From NCBI RefSeq assembly GCF_027744825.2, contig NW_026527057.1, positions 372,001 through 436,000 on the forward strand: DNA of 64,000 nucleotides, given 5' to 3'. Under the pieces are notes generated by a model. That model was not told the origin of the DNA. It ran no database searches and saw nothing but the letters and a program-made list of their open reading frames with translations. Every line of letters begins with the position of its first letter. Positions within the stretch are counted from its first letter, which is position 1. Below, piece by piece: positions 17,181-32,240 of this stretch. Source of the DNA: Synchiropus splendidus (Eukaryota; Chordata; Actinopteri; Syngnathiformes; Callionymidae). The translations under genes and the position numbers were made by a program.

Positions 17181-19789
17181 GCACAATGCACAAATACGCC
17201 TTTCAGCATGAGATAAGGTGGGTTTCGGAACGCCAAACATAAAAGTGTTGATAACTTTCGAAAAACACTTCAGACAGCTTAGATTTGATGTGCAACTACT
17301 AGAAAGACCCTTTCTGCTATAGTGGGAGGTTAAAATTTCATGTTCTGAAGCTTCCCTGAAAAGTTATGGCACAATGCACAAAAACGCTTTTCAGCCTGAG
17401 ATAAGGTGGGTTTCGGAACGCCAAGCATAAAAGTGTTGATAACTTTCGAAAAACACTTCAGACAGCTTAGATTTGATGTGCAACTACTAGAAAGACCCTT
17501 TCTGCTATAGTGGGATGTTAAAATTTCATGTTCTGAAGCTTCCCTGAAAAGTTATGGCGCAATGCACAAAAATGCTTTTCAGACTGAGATAAGGTGGGTT
17601 TCGGAACGCCAAACATAAAAGTGTTAATAACTTTGGAAAAACACTTCAGACAGCTTAGATTTGATGTGCAACTACTAGAAAGACCCTTTCTGCTATAGAG
17701 GGAGGTTAAAATTTCATGTTCTGAAGCTTCCCTGAAAAGTTATGGCACAATGCACAAAAACGCTTTTCAGCCTGAGATAAGGTGGGTTTCGGAACGCCAA
17801 ACATAAAAGTGTTGATAACTTTCGAAAAACACTTCAGACAGCTTAGATTTGATGTGCAACTACTAGAAAGACCCTTTCTGCTATAGTGGGAGGTTAAAAT
17901 TTAATGTTCTGAAGCTTCCCTGAAAAGTTATGGCACAATGCACAAAAACGCTTTTCAGCCTGAGTTAAGGTAGGTTTCGGAACGCCAAACATAAAAGTGT
18001 TAATAACTTTCGAAAAACACTTCTGAAAGCTTAGATTTGATGTGCAACTACTAGAAAGACCCGTTCTGCTATATTGGGAGGTTAAAATTTCATGTTCTGA
18101 AGCTTCCCTGAAAAGTTATGGCACAATCCACAAAAACGCTTTTCAGCCTGAGATAAGGTGGGTTTCGGAAGGCCAAACATAAAAGTGTTGATAACTTTCG
18201 AAAAACACTTCAGACAGCTTAGATTTGATGTGCAACTACTAGAAAGACCCTTTCTGCTATATTGGGAGGTTAAAATTTCATGTTCTGAAGCTTCCCTGAA
18301 AAGTTATGGCGCAATGCACAAAAATGCTTTTCAGGCTGAGATAAGGTGGGTTTCGGAACGCCAAACATAAAAGTGTTAATAACTTTGGAAAAACACTTCA
18401 GACAGCTTAGATTTGATGTGCAACTACTAGAAAGACCCTTTCTGCTATATTGGGAGGTTAAAATGTAATGTTCTGAAGCTTCCCTGAAAAGTTATGGCAC
18501 AATGCACAAAAACGCTTTTCAGCCTGAGATAAGGTGGGTTTTCCGAACGCCAAACATAAAAGTGTTGATAACTTTCGAAAAACACTTCAGACAGCTTAGA
18601 TTTGATGTGCAACTACTAGAAAGACCCTTTCTGCTATAGTGGGAGGTTAAAATTTCGTGTTCTGAAGCTTCCCTGAAAAGTTATGGCACAATGCACAAAA
18701 ACGCTTTTCAGCCTGAGATAAGGTGGGTTTTCCGAACGCCAAACATGAAAGTGTTAATAACTTTCGAAAAACACTTCAGACAGCTTAGATTTGATGTGCA
18801 ACTACTAGAAAGACCCTTTCTGCTATAGTGGGAGGTTAAAATTTCATGTTCTGAAGCTTCCCTGAAAAGTTATGGCACAATGCACAAAAACGCTTTTCAG
18901 CCTGAGATTAGGTGGGTTTTCCGAACGCCAAACATAAAAGTGTTGATAACTTTCAAAAAACACTTCAGACAGCTTAGATTTGATGTGCACCTACTAGAAA
19001 GACCCTTTCTGCTATAGTGGGAGGTTAAAATTTCATGTTCTGAAGCTTCCCTGAAAAGTTATGGCACAATGCGTAAAAACGCTTTTCAGCCTGAGATAAG
19101 ATGGGTTTCGGAACGCCAAACATAAAAGTGTTAATAACTTTGGAAAAACACTTCAGACAGCCTCGATTTGGTGTGCAACTACTAGAAAGACCCTTTCTGC
19201 TATAGTGGGAGGTTAAAATTTCATGTTCTGAAGCTTCCCTGAAAAGTTATGACACAATGCACAAAAACGCTTTTCAGCCTGAGATAAGGTGGGTTTCGGA
19301 ACGCCAAACATAAAAGTGTTGATAACTTTTGAAAAACACTTCAGACAGCTTAGATTTGATGTGCAACTACTAGAAAGACCCTTTCTGCTATAGTGGGAGG
19401 TTAAAATGTAATGTTCTGAAGCTTCCCTGAAAAGTTATGGCACAATGCACAAAAACGCTTTTCAGCCTGAGATAAGGTAGGTTTCGGAACGCCAAACATA
19501 AAAGTGTTAATAACTTTCGAAAAACACTTCTGAAAGCTTAGATTTGATGTGCAACTACTAGAAAGACCCTTTCTGCTATATTGGGAGGTTAAAATTTCAT
19601 GTTCTGAAGCTTCCCTGAAAAGTTATGGCACAATGCACAAAAACGCTTTTCAGCCTGAGATAAGGTGGGTTTCGGAACGCCAAACATAAAAGTGTTAATA
19701 ACTTTGGAAAAACACTTCAGACAGCTTAGATTTGATGTGCAACTACTAGAAAGACCCTTTTTGCTATAGTGGGAAGTTAAAATTTCATG

Positions 19790-22700
19790 TTCTGAAGCCT
19801 CCCTGAAAGGTTATGGCACAATGCACAAAAACGCTTTTCAGCCTGAGATAAGGTGGGTTTCAGAACGCCAAACATGAAAGTGTTGATAACTTTCGAAAAA
19901 CACTTCAGACAGCTTAGATTTGATGTGCACCAACTAGAAAGACCCTTTCTGCTATAGTGGGAGGTTAAAATTTCATGTTCTGAAGCTTCCCTGAAAAGTT
20001 ATGGCACAATGCGTAAAAACGCTTTTCAGCCTGAGATAAGGTGGGTTTCGGAACGCCAAACATAAAAGTGTTAATAACTTTGGAAAAACACTTCAGACAG
20101 TTTAGATTTGATGTGCAACTACTAGAAAGACCCTTTCTGCTATAGTGGAAGGTTAAAATTTCATGTTCTGAAGCTTCCCTGAAAAGTTATGGCACAATGC
20201 ACAAAAACGCTTTTCAGCCTGAGATAAGGTGGGTTTCGGAACGCCAAATATAAAAGTGTTGATAACTTTCGAAAAACACTTCAGACAGCTTAGATTTGAT
20301 GTGCAACTACTAGAAAGACCCTTTCTGCTATAGTGGGAGGTTAAAATTTCATGTTCTGAAGCTTCCCTGAAAAGTTATGGCACAATGCACAAAAACGCTT
20401 TTCAGCCTGAGATAAGGTGGGTTTCGGAACGCCAAACATAAAAGTGTTGATAACTTTCGAAAAACACTTCAGACAGCTTAGATTTGATGTGCAACTACTA
20501 GAAAGACCCTTTCTGCGAAAGTGGGATGTTAAAATATCATGTTCTGAAGCTTCCCTGAAAAGTTATGGCGCAATGCACAAAAACGCTTTTCAGCCTGAGA
20601 TAAGGTGGGTTTCGGAACGCCAAACATAAAAGTGTTAATAACTTTGGAAAAACACTTCAGACAGCTTAGATTTGATGTGCAACTACTAGAAAGACCCTTT
20701 CTGCTATAGTGGGAGGTTAAAATTTCATGTTCTGAAGCTTCCCTGAAAAGTTATGGCACAATGCACAAAAACGCTTTTCAGCTTGAGATAAGGTGGGTTT
20801 CGGAACGCCAAACATAAAAGTGTAAATAACTTTGGAAAAACACTTCAGACAGCTTAGATTTGATGTGCAACTACTAGAAAGACCCTTTCTGCTATAGTGG
20901 GAGGTTAAAATTTCGTGTTCTTAAGCTTCCCTGAAAAGTTATGGCACAATGCACAAAAACGCTTTTCAGCCTGAGATAAGGTGGGTTTTCCGAACGCCAA
21001 ACATGAAAGTGTTGATAACTTTCGAAAAACACTTCAGACAGCTTAGATTTGATGTGCACCTACTAGAAAGACCCTTTCTGCTACAGTGGGAGGTTAAAAT
21101 TTCATGTTCTGAAGCTTCCCTGAAAAGTTATGGCACAATGCGTAAAAACGCTTTTCAGCCTGAGATAAGATGGGTTTCGGAACGCCCAACATAAAAGTGT
21201 TGATAACTTTCGAAAAACACTTCAGACAGCTTAGATTTGATGTGCAACTAATAGAAAGACCATTTCTGCTATAGTGGGAGGTTAAAATTTCATGTTCTGA
21301 AGCTTCCCTGAAAAGTTATGGCACAATGCGCAAAAACGCTTTTCAGCCTGAGATAAGGTGGGTTTCGGAACGCCAAATATAAAAGTGTTGATAACTTTCT
21401 AAAAACACTTCAGACAGCTTAGATTTGATGTGCAACTACTAGAAAGACCCTTTCTGCTATAGTGGGAGGTTAAAATTTCAAGTTCTGAAGCGTCCCTGAA
21501 AAGTTATGGCACAATGCACAAAAACGCTTTTCAGCCTGAGATAAGGTGGGTTTCGGAACGCCAAACATAAAAGTGTTGATAACTTTCGAAAAACACTTCA
21601 CACAGCTTAGATTTGATGTGCAACTACGAGAAAGACCCTTTCTGCAATAGTGGGAGGTTAAAATTTCATGTTCTGAAGCTTCCCTGAAAAGTTATGGGAC
21701 AATGCACAAAAACGCTTTTCAGCCTGAGATAAGGTGGGTTTCGGAACGCCAAACATAAAAGTGTTGATAACTTTCGAAAAACACTTCAGACAGCGTAGAT
21801 TTGATGTGCAACTACTAGAAAGACCCTTTCTGCTATAGTGGGAGGTTAAAATTTCATGTTCTGAAGCTTCCCTGAAAAGTTATGGCACAATGCACAAAAA
21901 CGCTTTTCAGCCTGAGATAAGGTGGGTTACGGAACGCCAAACATAAAAGTGTTGATAACTTTCGAAAAACACTTCAGACAGCTTAGATTTGATGTGCAAC
22001 TACTCGAAAGACCCTTTCTGCTATAGTGGGAGGTTAAAATTTCAAGTTCTGAAGCTTCCCTGAAAAGTTATGGCACAATGCACAAAAACGCTTTTCAGCC
22101 TGGGATAAGGTGGGTTTCGGAACGCCAAACATAAAAGTGTTGATAACTTTCGAAAAACACTTCAGACAGCTTAGATTTGATGTGCAACTACTAGAAAGAC
22201 CCTTTCTGCTATAGTGGGAGGTTAAAATTTCATGTTCTGAAGCTTCCCTGAAAAGTTATGGCACAATGCGTAAAAACGCTTTTCAGCCTGAGATAAGGTG
22301 GGTTTCGGAACGCCAAACATAAAAGTGTTGATAACTTTCGAAAAACACTTCAGACAGCTTAGATTTGATGTGCACCTACTAGAAAGACCCTTTCTCCTAT
22401 AGTCGGAGGTTAAAATTTCATGTTCTGAAGCTTCCCTGAAAAGTTATGGCACAATGCACAAAAACGCTTTTCAGCCTGAGATAAGGTGGGTTTCGGAACG
22501 CCAAACATAAAAGTGTTGATAACTTTCGAAAAACACTTCAGACAGCTTAGATTTGATGTGCACCTACTAGAAAGACCCTTTCTCCTATAGTCGGAGGTTA
22601 AAATTTCATGTTCTGAAGCTTCCCTGAAAAGTTATGGCACAATGCACAAAAACGCTTTTCAGCCTGAGATAAGGTGGGTTTCGGAACGCCAAACATAAAA

Positions 22701-24720
22701 GTGTTGATAACTTTCGAAAATCACTTCAGACAGCTTAGATTTGATGTGCAACTACTAGAAACACCCTTTCTGCTATAGTGGGAGGTTAAAATTTCATGTT
22801 CTGAAGCTTCCCTGAAAAGTTATGGCAAAATGCACAAAAACGCTTTTCAGCCTGAGATAAGGTGGGTTTCGGAACGCCAAACATAAAAGTGTTGATAACT
22901 TTCGAAAAACACTTCAGACAGCGTAGATTTGATGTGCAACTACTAGAAAGACCCTTTCTGCTATAGTGGGAGGTTAAAATTTCATGTTCTGAAGCTTCCC
23001 TGAAAAGTTATGGCACAATGCACAAAAACGCTTTTCAGCCTGAGATAAGGTGGGTTACGGAACGCCAAACATAAAAGTGTTGATAACTTTCGAAAAACAC
23101 TTCAGACAGCTTAGATTTGATGTGCAACTACTCGAAAGACCCTTTCTGCTATAGTGGGAGGTTAAAATTTCAAGTTCTGAAGCTTCCCTGAAAAGTTATG
23201 GCACAATGCACAAAAACGCTTTTCAGCCTGGGATAAGGTGGGTTTCGGAACGCCAAACATAAAAGTGTTGATAACTTTCGAAAAACACTTCAGACAGCTT
23301 AGATTTGATGTGCAACTACTAGAAAGACCCTTTCTGCTATAGTGGGAGGTTAAAATTTCATGTTCTGAAGCTTCCCTGAAAAGTTATGGCACAATGCGTG
23401 AAAACGCTTTTCAGCCTGAGATAAGGTGGGTTTCGGAACGCCAAACATAAAAGTGTTGATAACTTTCGAAAAACACTTCAGACAGCTTAGATTTGATGTG
23501 CACCTACTAGAAAGACCCTTTCTCCTATAGTCGGAGGTTAAAATTTCATGTTCTGAAGCTTCCCTGAAAAGTTATGGCACAATGCACAAAAACGCTTTTC
23601 AGCCTGAGATAAGGTGGGTTTCGGAACGCCAAACATAAAAGTGTTGATAACTTTCGAAAAACACTTCAGACAGCTTAGATTTGATGTGCACCTACTAGAA
23701 AGACCCTTTCTCCTATAGTCGGAGGTTAAAATTTCATGTTCTGAAGCTTCCCTGAAAAGTTATGGCACAATGCACAAAAACGCTTTTCAGCCAGAGATAA
23801 GGTGGGTTTCGGAACGCCAAACATAAAAGTGTTGATAACTTTCGAAAAACACTTCAGACAGCTTAGATTTGATGTGCAACTACTAGAAACACCCTTTCTG
23901 CTATAGTGGGAGGTTAAAATTTCATGTTCTGAAGCTTCCCTGAAAAGTTATGGCAAAATGCACAAAAACGCTTTTCAGCCTGAGATAAGGTGGGTTTCGG
24001 AACGCCAAACATAAAAGTGTTTATAACTTTCGAAAAACACTTCAGACGGCTTAGATTTGATGTGCAACTACTAGAAAGACCCTTTCTGCTATAGTGGGAG
24101 GTTAAAATTTCATGGTCTGAAGCTTCCCTGAAAAGTTATGGCACAATACACAAAAACGCTTTTCAACCTGAGTAAGGTGGGTTTCGGAACGCCAAACATA
24201 AAAGTGTTAATGACTTTGGAAAAACACTTCAGACAGCTTAGATTTGATGTGCAACTACGAGAAAGACCCTTTCTGCTATAGTGGGAAGTTAAAATTTCAT
24301 GCTCTGAAGCTTCCCTGAAAAGTTATGGGACAATGCACAAAAACGCTTTTCAGCCTGAGATAAAGTGGGTTTCGGAACGCCAAACATAAAAGTGTTGATA
24401 ACTTTCGAAAAACACTTCAGACAGCTTAGATTTGATGTGCAACTACTAGAAAGACCCTTTCTGCTATAGTGGGAGGTTAAAATTTCATGTTCTGAAGCTT
24501 CCCTGAAAAGTTATGGCACAATGCACAAAAACGCTTTTCAGCCTGAGATAAGGTGGGTTACGGAACGCCAAACATAAAAGTGTTGATAACTTTCGAAAAA
24601 CACTTCAGACAGCTTAGATTTGATGTGCAACTACTAGAAAGACCCTTTCTGCTATAGTGGGAGGTTAAAATTTCATGTTCTGAAGCTTCCCTGAAAAGTT
24701 ATGGCACAATGCACAAAAAC
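19790..24720 (+). repeat. 4.9-kb satellite block, copy 1 (repeated at +7520)
   Basis: About 26 monomers are nearly base-for-base identical to 27,310-32,240 at an offset of exactly 7520 bp (40 monomers). Private variants are shared, for example CAGTTTAGATTTG at about 20,098 and 27,618, CTACAGTGGG at 21,081 and 28,601, and the one-base deletion GAGTAAGG at 24,170 and 31,690. I found fewer than about ten differences. Confidence 0.85.
22101..23229 (+). repeat. Six-monomer higher-order repeat (1128 bp)
   Basis: The variant CCTGGGATAAGG recurs at 22,101 and 23,229, and again at 29,621 and 30,749 in the duplicated block. The spacing is 1128 bp (6 x 188). Linked variants (CTACTCGAAAG, CAAGTTCTGAAG, TCTCCTATAGTCGG) recur with the same period. 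Confidence 0.75.
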
Positions 24721-27309
24721 GCTTTTCAGCCTGAGATAAGGTGGGTTTCGGAAAGCCAAACATAAAAGTGTTGATAACTTTCGAAAAACACTTCAGACAG
24801 CTTAGATTTGATGTGCACCTACTAGAAAGACCCTTTCTGCTATAGTGGGAGGTTAAAATTTCATGTTCTGAAGCTTCCCTGAAAAGTTATGGCACAATGC
24901 ACAAAAACGCTTTTCAGCCTGAGATAAGGTGGGTTTCGGAACGCCAAACATAAAAGTGTTGATAACTTTTGAAAAACACTTCAGACAGCTTAGATTTGAT
25001 GTGCAACTACTAGAAAGACCCTTTCTGCTATAGTGGGAGGTTAAAATGTAATGTTCTGAAGCTTCCCTGAAAAGTTATGGCACAATGCACAAAAACGCTT
25101 TTCAGCCTGAGATAAGGTAGGTTTCGGAACGCCAAACATAAAAGTGTTAATAACTTTCGAAAAACACTTCTGAAAGCTTAGATTTGATGTGCAACTACTA
25201 GAAAGACCCTTTCTGCTATATTGGGAGGTTAAAATTTCATGTTCTGAAGCTTCCCTGAAAAGTTATGGCACAATGCACAAAAACGCTTTTCAGCCTGAGA
25301 TAAGGTGGGTTTCGGAACGCCAAACATAAAAGTGTTAATAACTTTGGAAAAACACTTCAGACAGCTTAGATTTGATGTGCAACTACTAGAAAGACCCTTT
25401 TTGCTATAGTGGGAAGTTAAAATTTCATGTTCTGAAGCCTCCCTGAAAGGTTATGGCACAATGCACAAAAACGCTTTTCAGCCTGAGATAAGGTGGGTTT
25501 CAGAACGCCAAACATGAAAGTGTTGATAACTTTCGAAAAACACTTCAGACAGCTTAGATTTGATGTGCACCAACTAGAAAGACCCTTTCTGCTATAGTGG
25601 GAGGTTAAAATTTCATGTTCTGAAGCCTCCCTGAAAGGTTATGGCACAATGCACAAAAACGCTTTTCAGCCTGAGATAAGGTGGGTTTCAGAACGCCAAA
25701 CATAAAAGTGTTAATGACTTTGGAAAAACACTTCAGACAGCTTAGATTTGATGTGCAACTACGAGAAAGACCCTTTCTGCTATAGTGGGAAGTTAAAATT
25801 TCATGCTCTGAAGCTTCCCTGAAAAGTTATGGGACAATGCACAAAAACGCTTTTCAGCCTGAGATAAAGTGGGTTTCGGAACGCCAAACATAAAAGTGTT
25901 GATAACTTTCGAAAAACACTTCAGACAGCTTAGATTTGATGTGCAACTACTAGAAAGACCCTTTCTGCTATAGTGGGAGGTTAAAATTTCATGTTCTGAA
26001 GCTTCCCAGAAAAGTTATGGCACAATGCACAAAAACGCTTTTCAGCCTGAGATAAGGTGGGTTACGGAACGCCAAACATAAAAGTGTTGATAACTTTCGA
26101 AAAACACTTCAGACAGCTTAGATTTGATGTGCAACTACTAGAAAGACCCTTTCTGCTATAGTGGGAGGTTAAAATTTCATGTTCTGAAGCTTCCCTGAAA
26201 AGTTATGGCACAATGCACAAAAACGCTTTTCAGCCTGGGATAAGGTGGGTTTCGGAACGCCAAACATAAAAGTGTTGATAACTTTCGAAAAACACTTCAG
26301 ACAGCTTAGATTTGATGTGCAACTACTAGAAAGACCCTTTCTGTTATAGTGGGAGGTTAAAATTTCATGTTCTGAAGCTTCCCTGAAAAGTTATGGCACA
26401 ATGCGTAAAAACGCTTTTCAGCCTGAGATAAGGTGGGTTTCGGAAAGCCAAACATAAAAGTGTTGATAACTTTCGAAAAACACTTCAGACAGCTTAGATT
26501 TGATGTGCACCTACTAGAAAGACCCTTTCTGCTATAGTGGGAGGTTAAAATTTCATGTTCTGAAGCTTCCCTGAAAAGTTATGGCACAATGCACAAAAAC
26601 GCTTTTCAGCCTGAGATAAGGTGGGTTTCGGAACGCCAAACATAAAAGTGTTGATAACTTTTGAAAAACACTTCAGACAGCTTAGATTTGATGTGCAACT
26701 ACTAGAAAGACCCTTTCTGCTATAGTGGGAGGTTAAAATGTAATGTTCTGAAGCTTCCCTGAAAAGTTATGGCACAATGCACAAAAACGCTTTTCAGCCT
26801 GAGATAAGGTAGGTTTCGGAACGCCAAACATAAAAGTGTTAATAACTTTCGAAAAACACTTCTGAAAGCTTAGATTTGATGTGCAACTACTAGAAAGACC
26901 CTTTCTGCTATATTGGGAGGTTAAAATTTCATGTTCTGAAGCTTCCCTGAAAAGTTATGGCACAATGCACAAAAACGCTTTTCAGCCTGAGATAAGGTGG
27001 GTTTCGGAACGCCAAACATAAAAGTGTTAATAACTTTGGAAAAACACTTCAGACAGCTTAGATTTGATGTGCAACTACTAGAAAGACCCTTTTTGCTATA
27101 GTGGGAAGTTAAAATTTCATGTTCTGAAGCCTCCCTGAAAGGTTATGGCACAATGCACAAAAACGCTTTTCAGCCTGAGATAAGGTGGGTTTCAGAACGC
27201 CAAACATGAAAGTGTTGATAACTTTCGAAAAACACTTCAGACAGCTTAGATTTGATGTGCACCAACTAGAAAGACCCTTTCTGCTATAGTGGGAGGTTAA
27301 AATTTCATG

Positions 27310-30300
27310 TTCTGAAGCCTCCCTGAAAGGTTATGGCACAATGCACAAAAACGCTTTTCAGCCTGAGATAAGGTGGGTTTCAGAACGCCAAACATGAAAG
27401 TGTTGATAACTTTCGAAAAACACTTCAGACAGCTTAGATTTGATGTGCACCAACTAGAAAGACCCTTTCTGCTATAGTGGGAGGTTAAAATTTCATGTTC
27501 TGAAGCTTCCCTGAAAAGTTATGGCACAATGCGTAAAAACGCTTTTCAGCCTGAGATAAGGTGGGTTTCGGAACGCCAAACATAAAAGTGTTAATAACTT
27601 TGGAAAAACACTTCAGACAGTTTAGATTTGATGTGCAACTACTAGAAAGACCCTTTCTGCTATAGTGGAAGGTTAAAATTTCATGTTCTGAAGCTTCCCT
27701 GAAAAGTTATGGCACAATGCACAAAAACGCTTTTCAGCCTGAGATAAGGTGGGTTTCGGAACGCCAAATATAAAAGTGTTGATAACTTTCGAAAAACACT
27801 TCAGACAGCTTAGATTTGATGTGCAACTACTAGAAAGACCCTTTCTGCTATAGTGGGAGGTTAAAATTTCATGTTCTGAAGCTTCCCTGAAAAGTTATGG
27901 CACAATGCACAAAAACGCTTTTCAGCCTGAGATAAGGTGGGTTTCGGAACGCCAAACATAAAAGTGTTGATAACTTTCGAAAAACACTTCAGACAGCTTA
28001 GATTTGATGTACAACTACTAGAAAGACCCTTTCTGCTATAGTGGGATGTTAAAATATCATGTTCTGAAGCTTCCCTGAAAAGTTATGGCGCAATGCACAA
28101 AAACGCTTTTCAGCCTGAGATAAGGTGGGTTTCAGAACGCCAAACATAAAAGTGTTAATAACTTTGGAAAAACACTTCAGACAGCTTAGATTTGATGTGC
28201 AACTACTAGAAAGACCCTTTCTGCTATAGTGGGAGGTTAAAATTTCATGTTCTGAAGCTTCCCTGAAAAGTTATGGCACAATGCACAAAAACGCTTTTCA
28301 GCTTGAGATAAGGTGGGTTTCGGAACGCCAAACATAAAAGTGTAAATAACTTTGGAAAAACACTTCAGACAGCTTAGATTTGATGTGCAACTACTAGAAA
28401 GACCCTTTCTGCTATAGTGGGAGGTTAAAATTTCGTGTTCTTAAGCTTCCCTGAAAAGTTATGGCACAATGCACAAAAACGCTTTTCAGCCTGAGATAAG
28501 GTGGGTTTTCCGAACGCCAAACATGAAAGTGTTGATAACTTTCGAAAAACACTTCAGACAGCTTAGATTTGATGTGCACCTACTAGAAAGACCCTTTCTG
28601 CTACAGTGGGAGGTTAAAATTTCATGTTCTGAAGCTTCCCTGAAAAGTTATGGCACAATGCGTAAAAACGCTTTTCAGCCTGAGATAAGATGGGTTTCGG
28701 AACGCCCAACATAAAAGTGTTGATAACTTTCGAAAAACACTTCAGACAGCTTAGATTTGATGTGCAACTAATAGAAAGACCATTTCTGCTATAGTGGGAG
28801 GTTAAAATTTCATGTTCTGAAGCTTCCCTGAAAAGTTATGGCACAATGCGCAAAAACGCTTTTCAGCCTGAGATAAGGTGGGTTTCGGAACGCCAAATAT
28901 AAAAGTGTTGATAACTTTCGAAAAACACTTCAGACAGCTTAGATTTGATGTGCAACTACTAGAAAGACCCTTTCTGCTATAGTGGGAGGTTAAAATTTCA
29001 AGTTCTGAAGCGTCCCTGAAAAGTTATGGCACAATGCACAAAAACGCTTTTCAGCCTGAGATAAGGTGGGTTTCGGAACGCCAAACATAAAAGTGTTGAT
29101 AACTTTCGAAAAACACTTCACACAGCTTAGATTTGATGTGCAACTACGAGAAAGACCCTTTCTGCAATAGTGGGAGGTTAAAATTTCATGTTCTGAAGCT
29201 TCCCTGAAAAGTTATGGGACAATGCACAAAAACGCTTTTCAGCCTGAGATAAGGTGGGTTTCGGAACGCCAAACATAAAAGTGTTGATAACTTTCGAAAA
29301 ACACTTCAGACAGCGTAGATTTGATGTGCAACTACTAGAAAGACCCTTTCTGCTATAGTGGGAGGTTAAAATTTCATGTTCTGAAGCTTCCCTGAAAAGT
29401 TATGGCACAATGCACAAAAACGCTTTTCAGCCTGAGATAAGGTGGGTTACGGAACGCCAAACATAAAAGTGTTGATAACTTTCGAAAAACACTTCAGACA
29501 GCTTAGATTTGATGTGCAACTACTCGAAAGACCCTTTCTGCTATAGTGGGAGGTTAAAATTTCAAGTTCTGAAGCTTCCCTGAAAAGTTATGGCACAATG
29601 CACAAAAACGCTTTTCAGCCTGGGATAAGGTGGGTTTCGGAACGCCAAACATAAAAGTGTTGATATCTTTCGAAAAACACTTCAGACAGCTTAGATTTGA
29701 TGTGCAACTACTAGAAAGACCCTTTCTGCTATAGTGGGAGGTTAAAATTTCATGTTCTGAAGCTTCCCTGAAAAGTTATGGCACAATGCGTAAAAACGCT
29801 TTTCAGCCTGAGATAAGGTGGGTTTCGGAACGCCAAACATAAAAGTGTTGATAACTTTCGAAAAACACTTCAGACAGCTTAGATTTGATGTGCACCTACT
29901 AGAAAGACCCTTTCTCCTATAGTCGGAGGTTAAAATTTCATGTTCTGAAGCTTCCCTGAAAAGTTATGGCACAATGCACAAAAACGCTTTTCAGCCTGAG
30001 ATAAGGTGGGTTTCGGAACGCCAAACATAAAAGTGTTGATAACTTTCGAAAAACACTTCAGACAGCTTAGATTTGATGTGCACCTACTAGAAAGACCCTT
30101 TCTCCTATAGTCGGAGGTTAAAATTTCATGTTCTGAAGCTTCCCTGAAAAGTTATGGCACAATGCACAAAAACGCTTTTCAGCCTGAGATAAGGTGGGTT
30201 TCGGAACGCCAAACATAAAAGTGTTGATAACTTTCGAAAATCACTTCAGACAGCTTAGATTTGATGTGCAACTACTAGAAACACCCTTTCTGCTATAGTG

Positions 30301-32240
30301 GGAGGTTAAAATTTCATGTTCTGAAGCTTCCCTGAAAAGTTATGGCAAAATGCACAAAAACGCTTTTCAGCCTGAGATAAGGTGGGTTTCGGAACGCCAA
30401 ACATAAAAGTGTTGATAACTTTCGAAAAACACTTCAGACAGCGTAGATTTGATGTGCAACTACTAGAAAGACCCTTTCTGCTATAGTGGGAGGTTAAAAT
30501 TTCATGTTCTGAAGCTTCCCTGAAAAGTTATGGCACAATGCACAAAAACGCTTTTCAGCCTGAGATAAGGTGGGTTACGGAACGCCAAACATAAAAGTGT
30601 TGATAACTTTCGAAAAACACTTCAGACAGCTTAGATTTGATGTGCAACTACTCGAAAGACCCTTTCTGCTATAGTGGGAGGTTAAAATTTCAAGTTCTGA
30701 AGCTTCCCTGAAAAGTTATGGCACAATGCACAAAAACGCTTTTCAGCCTGGGATAAGGTGGGTTTCGGAACGCCAAACATAAAAGTGTTGATAACTTTCG
30801 AAAAACACTTCAGACAGCTTAGATTTGATGTGCAACTACTAGAAAGACCCTTTCTGCTATAGTGGGAGGTTAAAATTTCATGTTCTGAAGCTTCCCTGAA
30901 AAGTTATGGCACAATGCGTGAAAACGCTTTTCAGCCTGAGATAAGGTGGGTTTCGGAACGCCAAACATAAAAGTGTTGATAACTTTCGAAAAACACTTCA
31001 GACAGCTTAGATTTGATGTGCACCTACTAGAAAGACCCTTTCTCCTATAGTCGGAGGTTAAAATTTCATGTTCTGAAGCTTCCCTGAAAAGTTATGGCAC
31101 AATGCACAAAAACGCTTTTCAGCCTGAGATAAGGTGGGTTTCGGAACGCCAAACATAAAAGTGTTGATAACTTTCGAAAAACACTTCAGACAGCTTAGAT
31201 TTGATGTGCACCTACTAGAAAGACCCTTTCTCCTATAGTCGGAGGTTAAAATTTCATGTTCTGAAGCTTCCCTGAAAAGTTATGGCACAATGCACAAAAA
31301 CGCTTTTCAGCCTGAGATAAGGTGGGTTTCGGAACGCCAAACATAAAAGTGTTGATAACTTTCGAAAAACACTTCAGACAGCTTAGATTTGATGTGCAAC
31401 TACTAGAAACACCCTTTCTGCTATAGTGGGAGGTTAAAATTTCATGTTCTGAAGCTTCCCTGAAAAGTTATGGCAAAATGCACAAAAACGCTTTTCAGCC
31501 TGAGATAAGGTGGGTTTCGGAACGCCAAACATAAAAGTGTTGATAACTTTCGAAAAACACTTCAGACGGCTTAGATTTGATGTGCAACTACTAGAAAGAC
31601 CCTTTCTGCTATAGTGGGAGGTTAAAATTTCATGGTCTGAAGCTTCCCTGAAAAGTTATGGCACAATACACAAAAACGCTTTTCAACCTGAGTAAGGTGG
31701 GTTTCGGAACGCCAAACATAAAAGTGTTAATGACTTTGGAAAAACACTTCAGACAGCTTAGATTTGATGTGCAACTACGAGAAAGACCCTTTCTGCTATA
31801 GTGGGAAGTTAAAATTTCATGCTCTGAAGCTTCCCTGAAAAGTTATGGGACAATGCACAAAAACGCTTTTCAGCCTGAGATAAAGTGGGTTTCGGAACGC
31901 CAAACATAAAAGTGTTGATAACTTTCGAAAAACACTTCAGACAGCTTAGATTTGATGTGCAACTACTAGAAAGACCCTTTCTGCTATAGTGGGAGGTTAA
32001 AATTTCATGTTCTGAAGCTTCCCTGAAAAGTTATGGCACAATGCACAAAAACGCTTTTCAGCCTGAGATAAGGTGGGTTACGGAACGCCAAACATAAAAG
32101 TGTTGATAACTTTCGAAAAACACTTCAGACAGCTTAGATTTGATGTGCAACTACTAGAAAGACCCTTTCTGCTATAGTGGGAGGTTAAAATTTCATGTTC
32201 TGAAGCTTCCCTGAAAAGTTATGGCACAATGCACAAAAAC
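27310..32240 (+). repeat. 4.9-kb satellite block, copy 2
   Basis: The second copy of the block at 19,790-24,720. The few differences include ACAACTACTAG at about 28,010, GATATCTTTCG at about 29,663, and CTATAG where copy 1 has CGAAAG near 20,516. Such near identity shows a recent segmental duplication or unequal exchange within the array. Confidence 0.85.
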
